Shown here: in pieces, positions 32,989 to 40,832 of the stretch
Layout of the letters: each line of letters starts with the position of its first letter
Numbering within the stretch: position 1 is the first letter of the stretch
DNA from: an uncultured Mediterranea sp.
GTDB taxonomy: Bacteria; Bacteroidota; Bacteroidia; Bacteroidales; Bacteroidaceae
Length of the DNA: 53,092 bases
Assembly (NCBI GenBank): GCA_945879145.1
Contig: CAMCUZ010000015.1
Coordinates: 1 to 53,092, forward strand
Direction: 5' to 3'
Notes under the pieces: model-generated
Databases searched by the model: none
Told to the model about the DNA's origin: nothing
Seen by the model: only the letters and a program-made list of their open reading frames with translations
Translations under genes and position numbers: made by a program

Positions 32989-34134
32989 TTAGCGATTGTC
33001 CTTGAGCCACCCTATCAGATGCTCGGCGGCATGACGGGGACATCCCTCGGGGCCCAGGCGACGGAGCACCTCGTCGTAGCCTTGCTGCATCTGAGCTACA
33101 TAGGCCTTATCGGTAAGCAGACGGGTGAGCTCAGCCTGGATGTTGGCCTCCGTCATCCGATGGGCTACCAGCTCCTGCACCACCTCGGCATCGGCAATGA
33201 GGTTGACCAGCGAGATGTACTCCACACTGAGCAAATGGCGCTTGAGGAAACTGATGAGACGACCTACAGGGGTGTAGTAGCAGACGGCTTGAGGTACACG
33301 GAAGAGGGCGGTCTCCAGGGTGGCCGTACCTGAGGTGACCAGAGCTGCACGGGCATGAGAGAGCAACGGATAGGTTTCATCCCGTACCAAGCGGAGGCAG
33401 CTGCCCTCCACAAAGGGAGCATAGAAGGCATCGTCAATGCCTGGGGCGCAAGCCAGCACGGGTTGGTAACAGTCGGTAAAGGGAGCTACGGCCTTGAGCA
33501 TCAAAGGGAGATTGTCCTTAATCTCCTGCTTGCGACTACCGGCCAAGAGGGCTATCAGGGGTTTGTCGTCCAGGCGGTGGCGCTGCTTGAATGCCTGAGC
33601 CGACTCACAGTAATGCTTACGAAAAGCGGCCACCTCATCCACCGTGGGATTGCCCACATAGGTGATGGGGTAATGGTGCTTCTCCTCGAAGAAGGGTTTC
33701 TCAAAGGGAAGAATGGAGAGGAGGAGGTTGATGTCACGACGGATGGACTTGATGCGATACTCCTTCCAGGCCCAGATTTTAGGGGAGATGTAGTAGCAGA
33801 CGGGGATGGAGGTCTCTGCATGGAGAAAGCGAGCAATCTTGAGGTTGAAGCCCGGGTAATCCACAAGGATGACCACATCGGGCTGCCACTCCACGATATC
33901 TTGCTTGCAGCGGCGCATACCGGCCAAGATGGTGCGCAGATGGAGCAGCACAGGCACGAAGCCCATATAGGCCAGCTCGCGGTAGTGGGTGACGCACTCC
34001 CCTCCTTGGGCCTTCATCAGGTCGCCACCGAAGTAGCGGAAGCGGGCCTTGGGGTCCGCTTCTGCTATCGCTTTCATCAGTTGGGAGGCATGAAGGTCGC
34101 CCGATGCCTCGCCTGCTATGAGGTAATACTTCAT
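32989..34134 (-). CDS. lpxB: Lipid-A-disaccharide synthase
   Basis: LpxB joins UDP-2,3-diacylglucosamine and lipid X to give the lipid A disaccharide at the inner membrane. The 381-residue GT-B protein shows YYLIAGEASGDLHASQLMKA, RYFGGDLMKAQGGE, ELAYMGFVPVLLHL, VVILVDYPGFNLKIARFL, YYISPKIWAWKEYRIKSI and ITYVGNPTVDEV, all LpxB blocks, plus the nucleotide site LLAGSRKQEI and TSGTATLETAL. It is the last gene of the ilvE-surE-lpxB run, three bases after surE. Confidence 0.97.
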   Translation of the reverse strand: MKYYLIAGEASGDLHASQLMKAIAEADPKARFRYFGGDLMKAQGGECVTHYRELAYMGFVPVLLHLRTILAGMRRCKQDIVEWQPDVVILVDYPGFNLKIARFLHAETSIPVCYYISPKIWAWKEYRIKSIRRDINLLLSILPFEKPFFEEKHHYPITYVGNPTVDEVAAFRKHYCESAQAFKQRHRLDDKPLIALLAGSRKQEIKDNLPLMLKAVAPFTDCYQPVLACAPGIDDAFYAPFVEGSCLRLVRDETYPLLSHARAALVTSGTATLETALFRVPQAVCYYTPVGRLISFLKRHLLSVEYISLVNLIADAEVVQELVAHRMTEANIQAELTRLLTDKAYVAQMQQGYDEVLRRLGPEGCPRHAAEHLIGWLKDNR

Positions 34135-34137
34135 CGT

Positions 34138-34905
34138 TTACTCGTGGAGCAGGTAATCCAGTTGGTCCATCAGCTGGTAGGCGGTGGCATCGACCGTCAC
34201 GGGGGTAATGGCCACGTAGCCGTGGTCGAGGGCCCAGTGGTCCGACTGCTCATTCTCCGTCTCGCAATTCACATAGTCTCCCGTAAGCCAGTAGTAGTGG
34301 GCATCACCGCGGTGTGCAAAGTGCTCCCACTCATTGGTCCATTCACCACGGGTCTGGGTGCAGATGCGTGCTCCCTTGAGCTCACCCACAGGGAAGTTGA
34401 CGTTGAGGCAGGTCAACGGGGGCAAGCCATGCTCCAGCACACCGGCGGCAATGCGGCGGATATAGGGCAGTGCTGGGGTGAAGTCGGCGTTGGGTGAATG
34501 GTCGCAGAGGGAGAAGCCAATGGAGGGTACCCCCTTGAGGCTACCTTCGATGACCACCCCCATGGTGCCGGAGTAGTGGACATTGACCGATGAGTTGTCG
34601 CCATGGTTGATGCCACCCACCACAAGGTCGGGCTTGCGCTGCAGCACAGTATGGAAAGCCAGCTTGACACAATCGGTGGGTGTACCCGAACACTTGTAGG
34701 CCATGAGACCCGGCTCTTGGCGCAAAAGCTGATAATGAATGGGGTCGGTGACGGTCAAGGCACAAGCAGCCCCCGAACGGGCACGGTCGGGAGCCATCAC
34801 CACGAGGTCACCCAAGGGGCGCAGCGACTTAACCAGTTCGCTGATGCCCTTCGAGGTGATGCCATCGTCGTTCGAAATCAGAATCAGGGGTCGTTCGTTC
34901 TTCAT
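34138..34905 (-). CDS. surE: 5'/3'-nucleotidase SurE
   Basis: SurE is a metal-dependent nucleotidase/exopolyphosphatase linked to stationary-phase survival. The N-terminus [18 protein letters not shown] carries the paired metal Asp residues. [20 protein letters not shown] supplies the Ser loop and [12 protein letters not shown] the Asn metal ligand, and [20 protein letters not shown] follows. At 255 residues it is complete. It starts 12 bases after ilvE and ends three bases before lpxB. The surE-lpxB pairing is common in Bacteroidales. Confidence 0.96.
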   Translation of the reverse strand: MKNERPLILISNDDGITSKGISELVKSLRPLGDLVVMAPDRARSGAACALTVTDPIHYQLLRQEPGLMAYKCSGTPTDCVKLAFHTVLQRKPDLVVGGINHGDNSSVNVHYSGTMGVVIEGSLKGVPSIGFSLCDHSPNADFTPALPYIRRIAAGVLEHGLPPLTCLNVNFPVGELKGARICTQTRGEWTNEWEHFAHRGDAHYYWLTGDYVNCETENEQSDHWALDHGYVAITPVTVDATAYQLMDQLDYLLHE

Positions 34906-34917
34906 ACGCTTACCTGC

Positions 34918-35946
34918 TTAGTCCAAAACGGTTACCCATCCGTGTACATCAGGCTCGTCGCCATACTGAATGCCACGCAGCTTGTTGTAGAGCATGGTGC
35001 AAACAGGGCCTGGCTTGCCATCCTTGGCAATGACGTAGCTCTTGCCGTTCTCCAGGTCGTCGATGCGCTCGATGGGGCTGATTACCGCAGCGGTACCGCA
35101 GGCACCTGCCTCCTCAAAGGTGGTAAGTTCCTCTTCGGGTACGGGGCGACGCTCCACCTTCATACCCAGATCCTCGGCCAGCTGCATCAAGCTCTTGTTG
35201 GTGATGGAGGGGAGAATGGAGGTAGAGAGGGGCGTGATGTACGTATTGTCCTTGATACCAAAGAAGTTGGCTGCACCGCATTCGTCGATGTACTTCTTCT
35301 CCTTGGCGTCGAGGTAGAACTCGCACGCATAGCCCAGATCGTGTGCCTTCTTGTTGGCACGGAGACTGGCTGCATAGTTACCACCCACCTTGTAGATACC
35401 GGTGCCGAGAGGGGCCGAGCGGTCGAACTCGCGGATGATGACGTAAGGATTGGTCGAGAAGCCCCCCTTGAAGTAGGGACCTACGGGCGTTACGAAGATG
35501 ACGAAGAGGTACTCGTTGGCGGGGTGTACACCCACCTGCGCACCGGTGCCGATGAGCAACGGACGGATATAGAGCGACGCGCCCGATTCGTAGGGCGGAA
35601 TGAAGCGTTCGTTGAGCTTCACCACGCGGAGCACGGCTTCGCGGAAGCGCTCAGTGCTAAGCTCGGGCATCAAGATGCCGCGACAGGTGGATTGCAGACG
35701 AGCCGCATTCTCCTCCAGACGGAAGATACGCACCTTGCCATCTTTGCCACGGAAGGCTTTCAGCCCTTCGAATGCTTCCTGACCATAGTGCAGACAGGTC
35801 GCTGCCATGTGCAGAGGGATAGTCTCTTCGCTGCAAACCTCGGTCTCACCCCAAGCACCGTTACGATAGTAAATTCTCACGTTGTAATCTGTCTTCATAT
35901 AGCCGAACGGCAGATTAGCCCAATCAAGTTCTTTCATTGTCTTCAC
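34918..35946 (-). CDS. ilvE: Branched-chain amino acid aminotransferase
   Basis: This PLP enzyme performs the last step of leucine, isoleucine and valine synthesis. It is a fold-type IV aminotransferase of 342 residues with LHYGQEAFEGLKAFRGKDGK, FRLEENAARLQSTCRGILMP, YIRPLLIGTGAQVGV, the PLP-lysine region around GIYKVGGNYAASL, ECGAANFFGI and EEAGACGTAAVISPI. The longer type typical of BCAT (rather than D-amino-acid or lyase relatives) fits. It is the first gene of ilvE-surE-lpxB, with a good promoter overlapping the end of xseB. Confidence 0.95.
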   Translation of the reverse strand: MKTMKELDWANLPFGYMKTDYNVRIYYRNGAWGETEVCSEETIPLHMAATCLHYGQEAFEGLKAFRGKDGKVRIFRLEENAARLQSTCRGILMPELSTERFREAVLRVVKLNERFIPPYESGASLYIRPLLIGTGAQVGVHPANEYLFVIFVTPVGPYFKGGFSTNPYVIIREFDRSAPLGTGIYKVGGNYAASLRANKKAHDLGYACEFYLDAKEKKYIDECGAANFFGIKDNTYITPLSTSILPSITNKSLMQLAEDLGMKVERRPVPEEELTTFEEAGACGTAAVISPIERIDDLENGKSYVIAKDGKPGPVCTMLYNKLRGIQYGDEPDVHGWVTVLD

Positions 35947-36014
35947 TGTTATATTAATGTTTTTCTATTAGGCATTGTGCTTTAGGCACCTCCGCCATAG
36001 CGGATAGTGCCGTG

Positions 36015-36044
36015 CAAAAATAGCTTTTATTCTTCAGATGGCAA
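36015..36044 (-). promoter_or_regulatory. Promoter of ilvE-surE-lpxB
   Basis: On the minus strand TTG (36044-36042, inside the last codons of xseB) and TATTTTTG (36022-36015) are 19 bases apart. The ilvE ATG is at 35946. Confidence 0.6.
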
Positions 36045-36230
36045 TCCTTTTGCCCACAATTTTTCAATTTCTTGGTCTGCTTTGGTTAATTTGTCGCTGC
36101 AGAAGGCTATCAATTGATTGGCTTCCGCGATTTTTTCAACCATTTGGTCGATTTCAAGTTGGTTGCTATCAATCTGCTTTACAATCTCTTCCAGACGCTT
36201 CATGGCCTGGGAATAATTCATTTGTTCCAT
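36027..36230 (-). CDS. xseB: Exodeoxyribonuclease VII small subunit
   Basis: This 67-residue all-helical protein (YSQAMKRLEEIVKQIDSNQL, then MVEKIAEANQLIAFCSDKL) is a typical XseB. Several copies bind XseA to make exonuclease VII, which degrades single-stranded DNA. It follows xseA by 68 bases, a gap that holds a 7-bp tandem repeat. Confidence 0.93.
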   Translation of the reverse strand: MEQMNYSQAMKRLEEIVKQIDSNQLEIDQMVEKIAEANQLIAFCSDKLTKADQEIEKLWAKGLPSEE

Positions 36231-36240
36231 ATTTTTTTTA

Positions 36241-36284
36241 AGCTACGAGTTACGAGCTACGAGCTACGAGCTACAAGCTACAAG
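36241..36284. repeat. Heptanucleotide tandem repeat between xseA and xseB
   Basis: About six copies of AGCTACG/AGTTACG/AGCTACA lie head to tail in the short gap between the two exonuclease VII genes. Confidence 0.75.
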
Positions 36285-36298
36285 TTTATCACTAACCA

Positions 36299-37537
36299 CT
36301 AATCACTAATAATCGCCTTCACCTCGCCTTGGCGGAAACGAATCTCTACGCAGTCACCGGGGACGAGCTGCGAGGCCTCCTTGACGAAACGCCCCTCTTT
36401 GAGGGTGAGCGTATAGCCCAAGGCCAACAGACGCTGAGGAGAAGCATCGGCCACACGCTGCTTGAGCAGAGCCAATTGGTGGGCCTCACTCTTCTGCCGC
36501 TGACGCACAGCGTAGTGGAGCCGCTCCTGCAGGGAGTGGAGCTGCTGACGAGCCGTGGCCATGCGCTGGTAGAGCAACTGGGGAATACGGTGACGCAAGT
36601 TCTCCAAGCGGAGCTGCTCGCGCACGAGGCGCTGTTCTACTGCAGTGTGCAGCCGCAGCGCGAGGTCATCGAGACGGGCAGCAGCCTCGTCCATGCAACC
36701 CAGCAGGTACTCTGCCGCTGCAGTGGGGGTCTTGACACGGGTATGGGCCACGCAGTCAATCACGGTGTCGTCGCGCTCGTGACCGATGCCGGTGATGATG
36801 GGGAGTGGGAACTGCGCACACGCCGAGGCGAGCAGGTAGGTATCGAAGCCGGTCAAGTCACTCACAGCACCTCCTCCGCGGATAATCACCACCACGTCGA
36901 ACTCCTGCTGCCGCACCATGATGGCATCGAGGGCCTGCAGCATCGACTCCTCCACCTGATTGCCCTGCATCACGGCAGGAAAGAGCTCCACATGGAAGTA
37001 ATAACCTGCACGATGGGTCGTGAGCTGGTGACAGAAGTCACCGTAGCCCGCTGCAGTGGCCGAGGAGATGACGGCGATGCGTTGGGGCAAGAGGGGCATG
37101 GGGAGCTCTTTGTTGAGCGTAAGCACCCCCTCGCGCTCCAGTTGGTCGAGGATTTGCTTGCGGTGGCGCATCAGGTCGCCCAGGGTATAGGTAGGGTCGA
37201 TGTCGGTGACGTTCAGACTGTAGCCGTAGAGTTCGTGAAACGACACCTCCACCTGTACCAGTACGCGGATGCCAGCGGCAAAGGGGTGGCCCGTAGTTTG
37301 CTCGAAATAGGGTGCCAGCAAGCGATAGACACTGCTCCAGATGGTGCCACGGGCCTTGGCTACAAGGGTCCCCGTCTGCTCATCGCGCTGCACGAACTCC
37401 AGGTAGCAGTGACCGTTGCGGTTGAGGTGTACCTCGCTCAGCTCGGCCTGTACCCAGTAGGCATCGGCCATGCGTCGCTCCAGGGTGGAGCGCACCAGGC
37501 TATTGAGTTCGAATAGGGAATATGTTGGTTCGTTCAT
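36299..37537 (-). CDS. xseA: Exodeoxyribonuclease VII large subunit
   Basis: This is the catalytic subunit of exonuclease VII. I start at the ATG at 37537 (MNEPTYSLFELNSLVRSTLE), which places the OB-fold domain at the N-terminus as in the family. The in-frame ATG at 37618 would add 27 residues encoded partly by a dispersed repeat. Motifs: HCYLEFVQRD and the OB strand, ELPMPLLPQRIAVISSATAAGYGDF, VVVIIRGGGAVSDLTGFDTY, ITGIGHERDDTVIDCVAHTR, then the long coiled-coil region (EQRLVREQLRLENLRHRIPQ onward) that binds XseB, and a closing beta-segment. Length is 412 residues. Confidence 0.94.
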   Translation of the reverse strand: MNEPTYSLFELNSLVRSTLERRMADAYWVQAELSEVHLNRNGHCYLEFVQRDEQTGTLVAKARGTIWSSVYRLLAPYFEQTTGHPFAAGIRVLVQVEVSFHELYGYSLNVTDIDPTYTLGDLMRHRKQILDQLEREGVLTLNKELPMPLLPQRIAVISSATAAGYGDFCHQLTTHRAGYYFHVELFPAVMQGNQVEESMLQALDAIMVRQQEFDVVVIIRGGGAVSDLTGFDTYLLASACAQFPLPIITGIGHERDDTVIDCVAHTRVKTPTAAAEYLLGCMDEAAARLDDLALRLHTAVEQRLVREQLRLENLRHRIPQLLYQRMATARQQLHSLQERLHYAVRQRQKSEAHQLALLKQRVADASPQRLLALGYTLTLKEGRFVKEASQLVPGDCVEIRFRQGEVKAIISD

Positions 37538-37644
37538 ATGATGTAGGAGATATAGTGGATTCTTATCGTACAGCATGCGTTGCGGTATGCAGGGCGGGGT
37601 AAAATGAACTTCGCTCAAGACATCTTATAAAATAATTCACTTAG

Positions 37645-37662
37645 GCATAGTCCGCCCCTACA
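37645..37662 (+). repeat. Dispersed intergenic repeat, copy 2
   Basis: GCATAGTCCGCCCCTACA lies in the gap between the S8 peptidase and xseA. The same core occurs at 32784, 40682 and 47299. Confidence 0.55.
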
Positions 37663-37681
37663 GCGGGAGGTGTGGGTTCCT

Positions 37682-39082
37682 TCATTGCAACGGCAACTGA
37701 TAGGCTTTCCAGAAGTCGGGAAGACCGTAGCCGTAGATGTTGTCGGGGTAATCGATGCGGTCGCCTGATTGACGCACCAGTTGAATGAGCTGATGAGCCG
37801 TGAGCTGCGGACGGGCTTGCCAGAGGCAGGCCACCAGACCACAGACGATGGGCGACGAGAACGAGGTCCCGTAGGCCTTGCCCAGCGAGCCATTGGGCTG
37901 TATCACGGAGGTCAGCTCCCCCAGCGCCACCACATCGGGCTTGATGCGGCCATCAGCAGTGTGGCCTACGGAGGAGAAGAAGGACAGGGTAGCCTCTTTA
38001 TTTACAGCCCCTACAGTGAGTACGTCGAAGGCATCGGCCGGTGGGGTAATCTTCTTCCAACTGCCTGCACCGGAGTTGCCAGCGCTGCAGACCAGCACCA
38101 TGCCTTTGGAGGCCATACGCGAGGCTTGGCGCGACATCAAGGCGTGATGCCCATCGAGATGACGGTAAGCATAGTTCCAGTCGGCGTTGTCGAAGTTATA
38201 GTACCCCAGGGAGGTGTTGACCACATCCACCCCTACGCTGTCGGCAAACTCGACGGCTGCAGCCCAATAGTCCTGCTCCACCAGCTGCTCAGAGCTCTCG
38301 TCCTCGCTACGCAGCAGCCAGTAGGTTGCTTCGGGGGCGGTGCCCACCATCACTTCGGGTCGGTTCATGGCCATACACGAGAGCACAGAGAGGCCATGGC
38401 TCCCCTCGCCGTAGGGGTCGCCATCAGGGTTGACGAAATCCTTGCAACCTCGTATCGTCGCTCCACGCAGTGCCTCCATGCGGTCGGCATTGTGAAAACC
38501 GGCATCAATCACGGCAATGGTCATACCCTCTCCGCGGAAGCCAGCCTCGTGTAGCCGCTGACCCTGAAGGAGGGCAATTTGTTCGGTAGCTGCCCCGTAG
38601 AGCGTGTCGGGGAAGTGGGGCAGTTCGTTGGTCAGCTCTTGGCGCTGAGGAGCCATCTCCTCTTCAGCAAAGGGTGGCTTCACCCACACTAGTTCGATTT
38701 GCCGCACGAAAGGGAGTTGACGCGCCGTAGCCACCCAAGCCGTATCGGCACACGCCACGGTGAGAAAATTTTCCCATTTACCGCGGGCCACGGGCTTCAG
38801 GCCCAGCGCTACGATGTGCTGCACATAACGCTCGCAAATGGGGAGGTCGGTGGAATCTACAGCTATGCCCTGTCGAGCGCGGCGCTGCAATGCCTTCTGG
38901 CTAAGGAATTGCTCGGGGTGCTGCAGCGAATAGGGGGTATCGCCCTTGTCGGTAAAAGTGATGCGGCACTTGTAGGGGTGTGCATTGTGCTGTTTGGGCT
39001 TAGGTTGCGCCTGCAGCGTCTCCAGCGCTGGGCCCCACGACCACAGCAGGAGGAGAAGGAGGGGGAATGGAATCTTTTTCAT
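37682..39082 (-). CDS. Subtilisin-family (S8) serine peptidase, exported
   Basis: The 466-residue protein starts at MKKIPFPLLLLLLWSWGPA (ATG 39082; 39094 adds four residues) with a Sec signal. A propeptide-like region is followed by the S8 domain with the complete triad: Asp193 in IAVIDAGF, His229 in YGEGSHGLSVLS and Ser407 in YGTSFSSPIV, plus the oxyanion Asn in VLVCSAGNSGAGS. There is no C-terminal sorting domain or membrane anchor. It sits between rodA and xseA on the same strand. A periplasmic or secreted location is likely; its targets are unknown. Confidence 0.9.
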   Translation of the reverse strand: MKKIPFPLLLLLLWSWGPALETLQAQPKPKQHNAHPYKCRITFTDKGDTPYSLQHPEQFLSQKALQRRARQGIAVDSTDLPICERYVQHIVALGLKPVARGKWENFLTVACADTAWVATARQLPFVRQIELVWVKPPFAEEEMAPQRQELTNELPHFPDTLYGAATEQIALLQGQRLHEAGFRGEGMTIAVIDAGFHNADRMEALRGATIRGCKDFVNPDGDPYGEGSHGLSVLSCMAMNRPEVMVGTAPEATYWLLRSEDESSEQLVEQDYWAAAVEFADSVGVDVVNTSLGYYNFDNADWNYAYRHLDGHHALMSRQASRMASKGMVLVCSAGNSGAGSWKKITPPADAFDVLTVGAVNKEATLSFFSSVGHTADGRIKPDVVALGELTSVIQPNGSLGKAYGTSFSSPIVCGLVACLWQARPQLTAHQLIQLVRQSGDRIDYPDNIYGYGLPDFWKAYQLPLQ

Positions 39083-39124
39083 GAGGTATATCATTTATGT
39101 TGTTTATTTACTATGGGTTAAGGG

Positions 39125-40576
39125 TTAATACTTCGCCCTTCCGGCATCGATGCGGAGGAAGATGAAGAGCAGCAGGGTGAATCCCCAGAGCGACGAGCCT
39201 CCGTAGCTGAAGAAGGGAAGCGGAATACCTATCACGGGGGTGAGCCCCAGCACCATACCTATATTAATAAAGAGGTGAAACAAGAAGATGCTGAGCACGG
39301 AGTAGCCATAGACGCGCCCAAAGGTGGTATGCTGCCGCTCGGCCAGTACGATGAGACGAAGGATGAGCACCAGGAAGAGCAGCAGCACCGCCGATGCCCC
39401 CACGAATCCCTGCTCCTCGCCCACGGTGCAGAAGATAAAGTCGGTGTCTTGCTCAGGCACGTACTTCAGTTTGGTCTGTGTGCCGTTGAGGAACCCCTTC
39501 CCGTGCAGACCACCCGAGCCGATGGCTATCTTCGACTGGTTGACGTTATACCCTGCCCCGGCCAAATCCTCCTCCATGCCGAGCACCACCTCGATACGAA
39601 TCTGCTGATGCGGCTCCAGTACGCGGTTGAAGAAGTAGTCGCAGGAGTAGAGGAAACCCACCGAACCGGCCATGAAGAGGCCTATGAGCAGATAGCTTAA
39701 GTGGCGCTCACGCAGGGCCATCAGGCAGAGGTAGCCGAAAGCCACAGCCGCTACCCCCCACTCCACAAAGACCATGTTGAAGGGCACCACGAAGTGGTCC
39801 ACCAGATAGGCCAATGCCATGGGGCAGAGCGTCAGCAGCAGCAGATCGCGCACGGGCTTCCAGCGGCTGAGATAGACCCACACCATGCCAATGGTGAAGA
39901 GCAAGATGAGCAGCAACACGGCAAACTGTCCGACGGGGGTGGGCCCCTGGTCCATCATCACGTCGCCAAAGCGGATACCCACCACGAAGTAGAGCACAGC
40001 ACAGAGGCCGGAAAAGAGCACCACGCCAGGCATTCCCTCGCGGTAGAGCATCAGGAAGAAAGCGAAATAGACCAGCGCCGAACCCGTCTCGCGCTGCAGA
40101 ATGATAAGCAGCATGGGCAGCAAAATCAGTAAAGCGATGAGCAGCGCATTGCGGGGCTTGTTGATGACGAAGTTGTAGGCATTCATGCACTTGGCCAGCG
40201 CCAGGGCCGTGGCGAACTTGGCAAATTCAGCGGGTTGGAGACTCACGGGGCCCAGGATGAGCCACGAGCGCGAGCCTTTGGTATCGGGGGCGATGAAAAT
40301 GGTGACAATGAGCAGTAGCATCAACCCAAAGTAGATGAGATAGGCAAAGACATCGTAGAGCTTATCGTCGAGCATGAGTAGCACAAAGCCCAGCCCAAAG
40401 GAGCAGATAATCCACACAAACTGCTTGCCCGCACGGGTAGAGAAGTCGAGCAAGTCTTGGTCGCCAAAGTTATAGCTGGCCCCGCAGACGCTGAACCATC
40501 CACACACCACAAGCACCAGGTAGATACCAATCGTTACCCAGTCGATGTTTTTCCATATTGAATCGCGTTCGGACAT
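39125..40576 (-). CDS. rodA: Rod-shape SEDS peptidoglycan polymerase RodA
   Basis: RodA polymerises glycan strands together with PBP2 in the elongasome. I start at the ATG at 40576 (MSERDSIWKNIDWVTIGIYL); the ATG at 40618 adds 14 polar residues. About ten to twelve spans are visible, with the SEDS blocks TKGSRSWLILGPVSLQPAEFAKFATAL, QRETGSALVYFAFFLMLYREG, and the catalytic-loop region ending QSKIAIGSGGLHGKGFLNGTQ and FVPEQ-type KYVPEQDTDFIFCTVGEEQGFVG, then TPVIGIPLPFFSYGGSSL. At 483 residues it is longer than E. coli RodA, as usual in Bacteroidales, from a larger central loop. Confidence 0.95.
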   Translation of the reverse strand: MSERDSIWKNIDWVTIGIYLVLVVCGWFSVCGASYNFGDQDLLDFSTRAGKQFVWIICSFGLGFVLLMLDDKLYDVFAYLIYFGLMLLLIVTIFIAPDTKGSRSWLILGPVSLQPAEFAKFATALALAKCMNAYNFVINKPRNALLIALLILLPMLLIILQRETGSALVYFAFFLMLYREGMPGVVLFSGLCAVLYFVVGIRFGDVMMDQGPTPVGQFAVLLLILLFTIGMVWVYLSRWKPVRDLLLLTLCPMALAYLVDHFVVPFNMVFVEWGVAAVAFGYLCLMALRERHLSYLLIGLFMAGSVGFLYSCDYFFNRVLEPHQQIRIEVVLGMEEDLAGAGYNVNQSKIAIGSGGLHGKGFLNGTQTKLKYVPEQDTDFIFCTVGEEQGFVGASAVLLLFLVLILRLIVLAERQHTTFGRVYGYSVLSIFLFHLFINIGMVLGLTPVIGIPLPFFSYGGSSLWGFTLLLFIFLRIDAGRAKY

Positions 40577-40645
40577 TATTTTTGAGGAGTTAGTGAAGTT
40601 AAAGGAGGTATCGCCCACCCAGGTGGACTAACCGATCAGTTCTAT

Positions 40646-40698
40646 GAATAGGGTCTCGTATTTTGTTGTATGAATGGGTTGAATATTCCGCCCCTACA
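40646..40698 (+). repeat. Dispersed intergenic repeat, copy 3
   Basis: GAATAGGGTCTCGTATTTTG (from 40646) matches copy 1 at 19 of 20 positions, and AATATTCCGCCCCTACA (40682-40698) carries the shared core. It sits in the 256-base gap between mrdA and rodA. Confidence 0.6.
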
Positions 40699-40832
40699 GT
40701 ATTGGGAAGAAACCATCAACAATTGTGATGAAGAATCAACCGATACAGTTATAGGATTCATTTTAATCATTGCTTCACCACATCGAACTATACGCCCCAT
40801 TTTAATTTTTAATTTTAAATTATTAATTGTTC

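Noticed and set aside
33355..34497. Long plus-strand open frame across lpxB and surE
   Set aside because: It crosses two well-supported minus-strand genes and has no recognisable motif, so it is a shadow.
34603..35985. Plus-strand open frame of 460 codons opposite surE and ilvE
   Set aside because: Antisense shadow of ilvE, whose PLP-enzyme motifs are complete.
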